From positions 1-5,803 of the forward strand of contig CAJTYV010000088.1 in the NCBI GenBank assembly GCA_910584195.1: a stretch of 5,803 nucleotides of DNA. The letters run 5' to 3'. Shown in pieces: positions 1 through 5,560 of this stretch. The position numbers were made by a program, and so were the translations under genes. The stretch comes from an uncultured Ruminococcus sp. (GTDB taxonomy: Bacteria > Bacillota > Clostridia > Oscillospirales > Ruminococcaceae). Every line of letters starts with the position of its first letter. Positions within the stretch are counted from its first letter, which is position 1. Below the pieces are notes generated by a model. It ran no database searches. It saw only the letters and a list, made by a program, of their open reading frames with translations, and had not been told where the DNA came from.

Positions 1-101
1 TAGCCGATCCGTGGTATACGGACGATTTCGAGACCACCTGGCGGGATGTGCTGGCGGGGTGCGAGGGCTTGCTGTGGGCAGTAACAGAGGGACGGCTTTG
101 A
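1..101 (+). CDS. Low-molecular-weight protein tyrosine phosphatase, C-terminal fragment (5' end outside window)
   Basis: This is the last 32 or so codons of a gene that enters from the left, read from base 3 and stopping with TGA at 99-101. The visible peptide begins ADPWYTDDFETTWRDVL and continues AGCEGLL before a short tail. An Asp-Pro-aromatic motif followed by Y-x-x-D-F and a helix ending in GCEGLL is the usual C-terminus of low-molecular-weight protein tyrosine phosphatases. In that family the Asp of the DP motif is the general acid of the cytoplasmic phosphotyrosine hydrolysis reaction. The catalytic CX5R loop lies near the N-terminus and is out of view, so activity cannot be judged. 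The stop codon overlaps the next start (TGATG), implying translational coupling. Confidence is moderate because only the tail is seen. Confidence 0.7.
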   Translation, partial: ADPWYTDDFETTWRDVLAGCEGLLWAVTEGRL

Positions 102-322
102 TGTTGTTCAGACGAAAAAAGCATACGCCTCCGCTCTATGACAAGGCCGGGAAGGTTCCTGTCATCCGCTCCAGCATTTGCACCGGGGAACAGGTGGCGG
201 GGTTCAAGGATCCTCTCAGCGGGAAATTCCATGAGCTGATGCTGATCCGCGACCGGGATGATCTGGCGGAGTTCCTCTCCCAGTACCAGATCGATGAGGG
301 CGATATCCAGCAGGAGTGGTAG
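101..322 (+). CDS. Small conserved-looking protein of unknown function, 73 aa
   Basis: A 73-residue soluble protein begins with a basic stretch (MLFRRKKH) and ends IQQEW. I chose the ATG at 101 because it overlaps the phosphatase stop (TGATG). The same frame is open further upstream, to about base 11, but that part overlaps the recognisable phosphatase coding sequence in another frame. There is no signal peptide or membrane segment. The middle reads as beta-rich (VIRSSICTGEQVAGF, then KFHELMLI), followed by an acidic helix around residues 50-61. A single cysteine is present at residue 27. I do not recognise a characterised family. Coupling to the phosphatase suggests a shared transcript and perhaps a shared pathway, but nothing in the sequence gives a reaction. 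The stop is followed by about 135 bases before the next gene. Confidence 0.75.
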   Translation: MLFRRKKHTPPLYDKAGKVPVIRSSICTGEQVAGFKDPLSGKFHELMLIRDRDDLAEFLSQYQIDEGDIQQEW

Positions 323-351
323 CGGAGGGTGGACTGTATCGGGGGGCAACG

Positions 352-368
352 ATCCGAAATTTTCGGAT
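352..368. promoter_or_regulatory. Perfect palindrome, candidate operator of the downstream XRE/HipA-like pair
   Basis: The sequence ATCCGAAA-T-TTTCGGAT is an 8-base perfect inverted repeat around a single T. It is followed by A, giving ATCC-N9-GGATA. The E. coli HipB operator consensus is TATCC-N8-GGATA, so the half-sites match closely and the spacing is one base longer. It lies about 90 bases upstream of the XRE regulator start. A short hairpin function is also possible, but there is no T-tract, so a terminator is unlikely. The role is inferred. Confidence 0.45.
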
Positions 369-379
369 AGTTCAAGCTG

Positions 380-399
380 GGGAATTTGGAAGATTTCCC
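380..399. promoter_or_regulatory. Second, weaker inverted repeat upstream of the XRE gene
   Basis: GGGAA (380-384) and TTCCC (395-399) form a short inverted repeat with a 10-base spacer, directly after the perfect palindrome at 352-368. It could be a second regulator site, but five-base arms are common by chance. Confidence 0.2.
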
Positions 400-403
400 G
401 TGA

Positions 404-431
404 TTGAAATGATCATGGTTCCTGAAATACT
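404..431 (+). promoter_or_regulatory. Weak candidate promoter for the XRE/HipA-like pair
   Basis: TTGAAA at 404-409 and AATACT at 426-431 (four of six against TATAAT) are separated by 16 bases. Transcription would begin near 438, about 20 bases before the ATG at 459. It fits position and spacing but the -10 is poor. Confidence 0.3.
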
Positions 432-458
432 TTGTCTGACCATGCAGGGAGTGAGCCT

Positions 459-884
459 ATGACCATCTGGGAGCGGCTGGAGCAATTAAATCTGTCCCGG
501 TATCAGCTTGCGCAGGCTTGCGGCCTGTCCTGGGCGGAGGTGTCCGATCTCTGCATGGGAAAGCAGCCCCTGTCCCAATGCGGGGACGAGACGTTAGAGA
601 GGCTGGCCCAAGCGATGGGGCTTTCCAGGCAGGAACTGCTGAAGCTGGAAACCGGCCCGCAGGCGTTGGCCTTAGATCCGGAGAGCGGACTGCCCGGGTT
701 CGTGCGGCAGTCCATTGACAACCTGATCCAAGGGAAATTAGAGCAGGTGAGCCATCTGGACTGTCTGTACGACGACCTGTACGGCTCCATCAACGCGGCG
801 CAGTGGGGCGGGGATATCACCAGGGAGCAGGCGGATTATTTGCGAAAAAAGTATCTGTTCAATGGAGATGAGGAGGACATATGA
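459..884 (+). CDS. XRE-family helix-turn-helix regulator, HipB-like partner of a HipA-like kinase
   Basis: This 141-residue cytoplasmic protein has an N-terminal XRE/Cro-type DNA-binding domain at about residues 3-62. Its helix-turn-helix is YQLAQACGLSWAEVSDLCMGK (15-35), followed by a helix ERLAQAMGLSRQELLKL. The C-terminal part (about 78-141) is helical and acidic and probably contacts the partner or dimerises. The ATG at 459 is preferred over an upstream TTG at 432 because AGGGAG at 446-451 lies seven bases before it. The stop overlaps the kinase start as ATGA, so the two are translationally coupled. In HipBA-type modules the regulator represses its own operon and neutralises the kinase. 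The palindrome at 352-368 fits such autoregulation. The family call is firm; the antitoxin role is inferred from order and partner. Confidence 0.8.
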   Translation: MTIWERLEQLNLSRYQLAQACGLSWAEVSDLCMGKQPLSQCGDETLERLAQAMGLSRQELLKLETGPQALALDPESGLPGFVRQSIDNLIQGKLEQVSHLDCLYDDLYGSINAAQWGGDITREQADYLRKKYLFNGDEEDI

Positions 885-1378
885 TAGATTTTACCCACTG
901 TGAGGTAAACAAGTTCCGCGCTTATGGCGGGGCAAACGGGAATAAAATCAACGTCCGCTACCAGGGCGAGGGGTATATGCTGAAATTTCCCCCTGTTCCC
1001 ACCCGGAGCAAAACCATCAGCTATACCAACAGCTGTATCAGCGAATACCTGTGCTGCCATATTTTCGAGCTGCTTGGGATCAGGGCGCAGGAAACCCTTT
1101 TAGGAACCTATACGGATCAGCGGGGCTGTGAAAAGCTGGTGGTGGCCTGTAAGGATTTTACCGAGGGCGGAAAGCGGCTGATCGAGTTTGCCCAGTTGAA
1201 AAATACCTGTATCAACAGTTTCCAGAACGGTTATGGGACAGAGCTGGCTTCTATCCTCCAAGCAATGGAGGAGCAGACGCTCATCCCGGCAGACCAGCTG
1301 AAGGCCCATTTCTGGGATATGTTTATTGTGGACGCGCTGCTGGGGAACTTTGACCGCCACAATGGGAACTGGGGTTGA
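881..1378 (+). pseudogene. HipA-like kinase, truncated just after the catalytic loop
   Basis: The 165-residue product is the N-terminal part of a HipA/CtkA-like serine/threonine kinase, the toxin-type partner of the overlapping XRE protein. AGGAGG at 871-876 sits four bases before the ATG. Visible kinase features are a glycine-rich segment YGGANGNK (15-22), a candidate ATP lysine in YMLKFP (K35), a conserved-looking acidic position in CISEYL (E55), and the catalytic loop DALLGNFDRHNGNWG (151-165). In that loop D158 and N163 match the HipA D-x(4)-N catalytic arrangement. The frame ends at TGA immediately after this loop, so the later metal-binding Asp and C-terminal helices are absent. Family members usually run to roughly 300 residues or more. 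Composition changes sharply at the stop, so I infer truncation by an insertion at about 1374 rather than a natural end. The product should be inactive as a kinase. Confidence 0.8.
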
Positions 1379-1379
1379 A

Positions 1380-1434
1380 CGACCCTAGCCAATCTGAACA
1401 AATTGTTATCAGTTGTTCGGATTAAGTAGGGTTG
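1380..1434. repeat. Large imperfect inverted repeat at the left island junction
   Basis: Arms CGACCCTA (1380-1387) and TAGGGTTG (1427-1434) pair over 8 bases with one G-T. After a 3-by-3 internal loop, AATCTGAACAA (1391-1401) pairs with TTGTTCGGATT (1413-1423) over 11 bases with one G-T. The loop is 11 bases. It starts two bases after the stop of the truncated kinase. A recombinase-binding or attachment site is possible; no T-tract follows, so it is not a standard terminator. Confidence 0.5.
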
Positions 1435-1440
1435 CTCTTT

Positions 1441-1473
1441 GCCTGTATCCCTTGTGTTCCAAGGGTTACAGGC
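1441..1473 (+). terminator. Hairpin, possible weak terminator
   Basis: GCCTGTA (1441-1447) pairs with TACAGGC (1467-1473). A T-T mismatch follows, then CCCTT pairs with AAGGG, leaving a 7-base loop. The following TGTTTCAGCTTTC is only weakly T-rich, so termination of transcripts leaving the truncated kinase gene is possible but not certain. Confidence 0.3.
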
Positions 1474-1540
1474 TGTTTCAGCTTTCAATGCCATGTGTCA
1501 CCGGCTAAGAGCAAACAGTTCAAAATCAGAGCGCAAAACG

Positions 1541-1575
1541 TGTGAATGAAGGGATTCGAACCCCTACTGATGTCA
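1541..1575 (-). other. tRNA T-arm-like fragment, possible attachment-site remnant
   Basis: Read on the minus strand, AGGGGTTCGAATCCCTT matches a tRNA T-stem and TTCGAAT loop (B-box GGTTCGAATCC), followed by CATTCAC and A where an acceptor strand and discriminator would sit. No matching 5' acceptor, D-arm or anticodon arm is found upstream, so this is not a complete tRNA. Islands that enter tRNA genes leave 3' tRNA fragments; chance resemblance is equally possible. Confidence 0.25.
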
Positions 1576-1696
1576 CCCGTGGTGGCCCTATACGTTGCGG
1601 TTCATAGCTTTCTCCTCTGCCTGATATAGCATTAGATTTTTCAATGTGCAATATAGACATTGCAATTAAAATTTTATGTACAAATCCACTCTACAC

Positions 1697-1724
1697 TTGA
1701 TGTTTTTCTCATATCTGGTATAAT
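1697..1724 (+). promoter_or_regulatory. Strong extended -10 promoter-like sequence pointing into the FRG gene's 3' end
   Basis: TTGATG at 1697-1702 and TATAAT at 1719-1724 are 16 bases apart, with TGG directly before the -10 (extended -10). A transcript would start near 1731 and run through the FRG terminator into the FRG gene antisense. No gene with a ribosome binding site lies downstream on this strand. Confidence 0.5.
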
Positions 1725-1762
1725 TGATAAAAGCATTGAAATCGTGGGCGGTAAACATAATA

Positions 1763-1801
1763 TGCAAAAATGAAACCGGATACCTCAACAGATATCCGGT
1801 T
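1763..1801 (-). terminator. Intrinsic terminator of the FRG-domain gene
   Basis: AACCGGATA (1774-1782) and TATCCGGTT (1793-1801) form a perfect 9-base stem with a 10-base loop. On the minus strand the stem is followed by TCATTTTTG. It begins about 48 bases past the FRG stop codon, which fits rho-independent termination. Confidence 0.7.
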
Positions 1802-1848
1802 GGGAGCAACAACTAATAAAATCAAAAATATTCACTAAAAATAGATCC

Positions 1849-2965
1849 TTACTCAAAATCGTATTCGATAATATCACCCCAGAACTCTGGATAATTCCTT
1901 TTCATTTCCAGAACATACTTATAAAATTTATCCTCCGATTCACAAGGAAAAAGATCCTGCGGTAAAGGAATACCTGTGAACTCAAATCCTGGAGAAAGTT
2001 CCAGTGCAAATATAATATGAGCGGCTGATTTATTTATTGACAAAAAATCATGATCCACAAGCGCACATTTTTGGATGAGCGGGCGTATTGGTGGAATATG
2101 ATCAAACATATCAATTTCAGTAATCATATTCTGTGTAGATAGGCATGGATCAGTAAACAGCAAGCAAAATACTATTGCATTCTTATTTGAATTCTTTACA
2201 TAAGTAGCTTTTCCATTATCTAGTTTGGTAAATTTATAAAGCGAAAAAAAATAGTGCAGTCTTTAAATCAAAGGTAACATCTAAGCAAGGAGTCTTTATT
2301 CCATAGTGTTGTGATAGGAGTATATCGTCATTCCTATAAACCTTATTTAGACTATAACGATGATAAATTTCTTGGGCTAAAGGATCATCAATATGTTCAA
2401 AATCACTCATTGAATGTACTTCGTACCTTTTTATTATAGGTATTACATCTTCCAAATATATCCCTGTATAAATTATCGAGTCAATACTTGGTCGTTTACC
2501 CAAATAATCATGCATCTCTTCAGCTGTACTATAATTGTTAGAAGAATATTGTCTCCAATATGAAGGAATTAAGGAGAGCTCTAGGCCGTTCTTTGCGCAA
2601 ACAAGAGGATTGGGGAAAGCTCTTTTTTTCAAAAAGTGAACTGTGTTTTCACCCCTAAATACTATTCTGTCTTTCAAATTGGTATTTATGTGCGCTAACT
2701 GTTTTTCAACGACTGCACAGGCATCCGCCAGCGAGTGAACTGTAAATGAGCGCAATTCCTGTTGCGGCGTAATATTCTGTTTAGCACCTTCTATACCCAA
2801 AGCTACACTTATATCATAATACCGATCACATATTTGAATGATTCCATCTTTGTTGGAGATACAAAAATAACCGCTGTTTAATAAATCTTCGATTCGGCTT
2901 TGTGCAACACCAAGTTCTACTAAAGTTTCATATAATCCGTTTTGATATTCAGAAAATTTAAGCAT
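1849..2965 (-). pseudogene. FRG-domain protein, split by a one-base frameshift in a run of eight A
   Basis: The N-terminal part (2965 to 2234, 243 aa) carries the family hallmarks: IVFRGEN with F103-R104-G105, LIPSYWR (132-138), and QHYGIKTPCLDVT followed by TALFF (219-240). It stops with TAA at 2234-2236. Removing one T from the minus-strand run of eight T (plus strand 2244-2251) continues the frame as ALFFSLYKFTKLDNGK and on to the TAA at 1849-1851. This gives a 371-residue protein whose tail (IPPIRPLIQKCALVDHDF) fits the end of FRG proteins. The ATG at 2963-2965 is chosen because GGAGGT lies five bases upstream; an ATG 20 codons earlier lacks such a site. FRG domains recur in phage-defence loci, but their biochemical activity is not settled. 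The cause may be decay, phase variation, slippage or a sequencing error. Confidence 0.82.
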
Positions 2966-3228
2966 TCTGCACCTCCACAGAGGTCTATTTAAAACACAGT
3001 TGGGATTATAACAAATGCTTCTCAAGGTGAAAATCTTTTAATTTGTACGCTGACAATCTTACTCAGCATATCTGCTGATCTTCCCTGATGTACAAGCCTA
3101 TTATACACAAGTTACACTAATTAGCAATGGTGTTTTACTCAAACGTTTTATATGGCGCAAAATGGGCGTCATAGAATACTGCGTAAGAATCAACGTAAGC
3201 AAATGGATGCATAAAGATGGTGATTGTA
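2966..3228. promoter_or_regulatory. Shared divergent regulatory region of the FRG and SIR2-like genes
   Basis: About 260 bases separate the two divergent starts. Besides the minus-strand promoter, the region contains a perfect inverted repeat TCAGCA-TATC-TGCTGA (3063-3078), the 8-base palindrome CTAATTAG (3117-3124) and two copies of CGTAAG 12 bases apart (3182 and 3194). For the plus-strand gene I see only a poor candidate -10, TATTAT at 3099-3104, with no convincing -35. No regulator gene lies beside it. Confidence 0.4.
3005..3033 (-). promoter_or_regulatory. Promoter of the FRG-domain gene
   Basis: On the minus strand a perfect TATAAT (plus 3005-3010) lies 17 bases after TTTTCA (plus 3028-3033, four of six against TTGACA). 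The start point would be near 2997, leaving a leader of about 30 bases that contains the GGAGGT site before the ATG at 2965. Confidence 0.6.
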
Positions 3229-4998
3229 ATGACGACAAGAAAAGATTTAGTAAACCTAATCAAAAGCTTAGAACCATCAAAAATAGTATTTTGGATTGGC
3301 GCTGGAATTGACCATAATGTCCCCACCAATTTGCCTTTAGCAAAGGAGTTGCTTGAGAAATTAATCGAGCTAACTTGCGGAAATGAATATGCAAACAAAA
3401 TAAAGGGGCAATATGATTTACTTTATGATGGTCCCCCTAGAATGGAAACTATAATATCCGAAATAAAACTATTTGAAAGTGAGTTAACCGATTCTTCAAA
3501 GAATGGGACTGTAGTTCCCGGCTTTTCGTCCTTTTTAGAGGCCCCTCCTAATCAATGTCATAAAATTCTGGCACAATATTTGAAACAGGGTTCTAATATT
3601 GTCTCTTTAAACTATGGGAACACAGTTTCAAAAGCTTTTAATATGCAGTACAATACAAATTTCCCTATTGTACCTATGTTTGATAATGAGATGCAAATGT
3701 ATCTTTACTCAGATGAAAGTATTACACAAGGAAAAATTTATCATCCACACGGAGTTGCAGAAGACCTGGATACGATCGGAATTTCTCTATCTGAAGTCAA
3801 AAAAGTTCTATCCCCTCAATTCAAAAGACAGATCACAGAATGGATTAGCTCCGGCTATTGTTTTATCTTTTTGGGATATAGTTGTTCAGATACCTTAGAC
3901 ATTAATCCCTTCTTTGAACACCTTAATTTCTTAAGCAATAACAATTCAATGGCAATATTAATTAATCATTCATCAAATGAATCATTTGACTCGAGCAAGC
4001 AATCTAAAGAGAGAGAAGATTTGTTAACTCCATTTGCCCAGAATTTTCGAATCATATTTAATACGGATACTGGCAAGTTTCTGGACTCCATTAAACTTCA
4101 TGATCCAGGAGACCAAGCAGTTCAACCGTTTAATTGGAGTCAGAATTTTTGCAAAAAGATTGCTCCATACAATGAACAACTTCACAAATATATAACGTTA
4201 GGAATCATCAAAGTACTGGGATTAGATTGTCAGAAAATACTACCCACTAATTGGTATAGGGATTGCAGCTATGAACTTTTTAGGCGTCACTGGTATGTCG
4301 ATTATTATTTTTTTAATTGTCTAACGGAAGCCAGAATGCTTATGGCGGCAAGAAAGTTTTCTAAGAAATTAAGCGATGATAATCTCACAAAATCGGATAT
4401 ATATGCCAAATTAGGATTAACAAAAAAAGCCGCACAAACAACTATTCCAGTTGAAGAAATTTATGAGTACCTGAACACAGTAAATAATCCAACTTCAGCC
4501 ATAATTGATTGGAATACATCAACTGCGCTCAACAGAAATGCGGAATGGATAATTTTAGATATACTGAAACATCCTCTATCGTTCCAAAGGAAATTGGAGG
4601 AGCATTCTAAAAAAGCGAGTATAATAATAAAATGCAACCAAAAAATCATTGATTTAGGCAATGATAGTATAATAGATTTTTTTCAGTATTTAACAGCATT
4701 GAGATATTATGGTGTATTGTTAATGATATCAGAAAATAAATATGACGATTCTATTCGGTATTTAAAACAGGCCCTATTTCATTATGACGCAGTAAGTGTT
4801 AGAGCCGGTTCTATAACGTGCAAGTTACTCCTATCTTTAGTTGAAATATTAAATATCAAAAATGACAAAAGAAGTTTACAAACTGCAGAATCCTATTTAG
4901 AGAGTGTAAAATGTTACAATTTAAAAAGTATCAATCCAAAGAATTTATATCTATATGTGCTTTTGAAAGTATACTATTACTTTAGGAAAAAGCGTTGA
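3229..4998 (+). CDS. SIR2-like (NAD-binding) protein with helical TPR-like C-terminus, probable anti-phage effector
   Basis: This 589-residue soluble protein has a SIR2-like domain at about residues 15-285. It shows the nucleotide-binding IVFWIGAGID (19-28), LNYGNTVSKAF (127-137) holding the probable catalytic Asn128, YHPHG (171-175) with probable catalytic His174, and FLGYSCSD (214-221), the usual late Rossmann motif. The Asp that normally follows Asn-aromatic is Gly130. Residues from about 330 are helical; 483-525 (ALRYYGVLLM to RYLKQALFHYDA) and 555-583 look like TPR repeats. Such C-terminal regions act as sensors in SIR2 defence proteins, whose N-domains deplete NAD+ on infection. The ATG at 3229 is preferred over 3217 because GGTGAT just before it matches the anti-Shine-Dalgarno sequence. 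The gene diverges from the FRG gene. Its end appears cut by a frameshift near 4987-4991. Family confidence is high; the defence role is inferred. Confidence 0.85.
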   Translation: MTTRKDLVNLIKSLEPSKIVFWIGAGIDHNVPTNLPLAKELLEKLIELTCGNEYANKIKGQYDLLYDGPPRMETIISEIKLFESELTDSSKNGTVVPGFSSFLEAPPNQCHKILAQYLKQGSNIVSLNYGNTVSKAFNMQYNTNFPIVPMFDNEMQMYLYSDESITQGKIYHPHGVAEDLDTIGISLSEVKKVLSPQFKRQITEWISSGYCFIFLGYSCSDTLDINPFFEHLNFLSNNNSMAILINHSSNESFDSSKQSKEREDLLTPFAQNFRIIFNTDTGKFLDSIKLHDPGDQAVQPFNWSQNFCKKIAPYNEQLHKYITLGIIKVLGLDCQKILPTNWYRDCSYELFRRHWYVDYYFFNCLTEARMLMAARKFSKKLSDDNLTKSDIYAKLGLTKKAAQTTIPVEEIYEYLNTVNNPTSAIIDWNTSTALNRNAEWIILDILKHPLSFQRKLEEHSKKASIIIKCNQKIIDLGNDSIIDFFQYLTALRYYGVLLMISENKYDDSIRYLKQALFHYDAVSVRAGSITCKLLLSLVEILNIKNDKRSLQTAESYLESVKCYNLKSINPKNLYLYVLLKVYYYFRKKR

Positions 4999-5212
4999 AA
5001 GTTTGAAATGGTTTACCATCCAACAGAAGGAAATATACAAGAGCCGCATACATCTTGAGAAACAGATTGCCAATCTGGAAAGGTTTCATATCCGATTAAT
5101 TGAATGGAGGCAAACGACTAAACACGTCAAGTTGTGGCAGAAACTGCACGGCCCACTTGTAATACAACAAATATGGAGGTTGCATCTTTTTTGTCAACGA
5201 ATGACAAGTTAA
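4985..5212 (+). pseudogene. Probable out-of-frame C-terminal continuation of the SIR2-like protein
   Basis: The SIR2-like frame ends YYYFRKKR at a TGA (4996-4998). Removing one base in or just before the run of five A (4987-4991) gives GKSVESLKWFTIQQKEIYK and onward, in a frame open to TAA at 5210-5212. The joined sequence reads as the two helices of another TPR repeat, with small residues at the turn, followed by a coiled-coil-like KSRIHLEKQIANLERF. A restored protein would be about 660 residues. The last 30 or so residues (from about 5115) look less natural and may belong to other DNA, so the true end is unclear. The alternative is that the gene really ends at 4998. Confidence 0.45.
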
Positions 5213-5220
5213 CACGATGA
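5103..5220 (+). other. Possible remnant of a small gene with an in-frame stop
   Basis: In the same frame as the SIR2-like gene, after its stop, the bases read MEAND, then TAA, then TRQVVAETARPTCN and on to NMEVASFLSTNDKLTR with TGA at 5218-5220. The composition is protein-like and GC-richer than the SIR2-like gene. It overlaps the other open frame here, so only one can be real. I do not recognise a family with certainty. It may be a fragment of the mobile element that carries the island. Confidence 0.2.
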
Positions 5221-5258
5221 AAATGCTATTCACCTCGCAAAGCCAGTGTTTTCAACGG

Positions 5259-5298
5259 TTTGACGGCCCTCGGATCAAGCAATCCGGGGGCCGTCAAA
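5259..5298. repeat. Long hairpin, 17-base stem
   Basis: TTTGACGGCCCTCGGAT (5259-5275) pairs with 5282-5298 along its full length with one T-G pair, around the loop CAAGCA. No T-tract follows on either strand (AAAAAC on plus, AAACCG on minus), so it is not a standard intrinsic terminator. It could be a structured RNA element or a protein-binding site. Confidence 0.6.
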
Positions 5299-5308
5299 AA
5301 CTGCTATT

Positions 5309-5337
5309 TTCGAGGCGGTTTCCCAAACCGCCCCGAG
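5309..5337. repeat. GC-rich hairpin
   Basis: GGCGGTTT (5314-5321) and AAACCGCC (5325-5332) pair perfectly around CCC. After one A-C mismatch, four more pairs extend the stem. On the minus strand the adjoining GGGTTCGACTC resembles a tRNA T-loop, but no tRNA surrounds it. Confidence 0.5.
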
Positions 5338-5395
5338 TCGAACCCACACATCATCCCAACCCAATTGCGTCACAAAAAATAGTTCCGCATACTTC

Positions 5396-5429
5396 AACGC
5401 CGTTTCTCTTTTGAGGAACGGCGTTTTTT
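5396..5429 (+). terminator. Intrinsic terminator
   Basis: AACGCCGTTTCTC (5396-5408) pairs with GAGGAACGGCGTT (5413-5425) over 13 positions with one T-G pair, around TTTT, and runs into a six-T tract (5424-5429). It is oriented to end plus-strand transcripts coming from the SIR2-like gene or what follows it. Confidence 0.85.
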
Positions 5430-5560
5430 GTGCCCTGAGCCCATGTCGACAATGCCCTGGTTTTTGCGATTCCTATTTGGGTAGTATGGTGAATAGATTT
5501 CCGCTCCAAAACCCGGTATTGTTGTTGCCGGATGCCATCCAGCGAAAAGAGGTGACACAG

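Larger units (their letters stand above)
1379..1848. other. Gene-poor left arm of the AT-rich island
   Basis: I see no convincing protein-coding gene in these 470 bases. The stretch contains a large imperfect palindrome (1380-1434), a hairpin (1441-1473), a tRNA T-arm-like fragment on the minus strand (about 1541-1575), an A/T-rich section with a strong promoter-like pair (1697-1724), and the terminator of the minus-strand FRG gene (1774-1801). Short open frames on both strands lack ribosome binding sites or family features. Confidence 0.6.
5213..5560. other. Non-coding stretch with three consecutive hairpins
   Basis: No convincing gene is visible. A 17-base stem at 5259-5298, a GC-rich stem at 5309-5337 and an intrinsic terminator at 5396-5429 follow one another. 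A plus-strand open frame at 5217-5414 crosses all the stems and looks spurious. The part from 5430 to 5545 shows no clear promoter or repeat. Confidence 0.5.

Noticed and set aside
1231..1494. Minus-strand open frame across the left junction
   Set aside because: It is antisense to recognisable kinase coding sequence and spans the junction between two kinds of DNA.
1541..1640. Complete tRNA gene on the minus strand
   Set aside because: Only a T-arm-like part is present; no paired acceptor stem, D-arm or anticodon arm can be folded.
1770..1838. 22-residue peptide frame beginning MKPDTSTDIRLGATT
   Set aside because: It runs through the FRG terminator stem and has no ribosome binding site. The resemblance to small transposon-encoded proteins is too vague to call.
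5217..5414. Plus-strand open frame of 65 codons
   Set aside because: It crosses three hairpins including an intrinsic terminator, has a proline/arginine-rich sequence of low coding quality, and has no ribosome binding site before its ATG.
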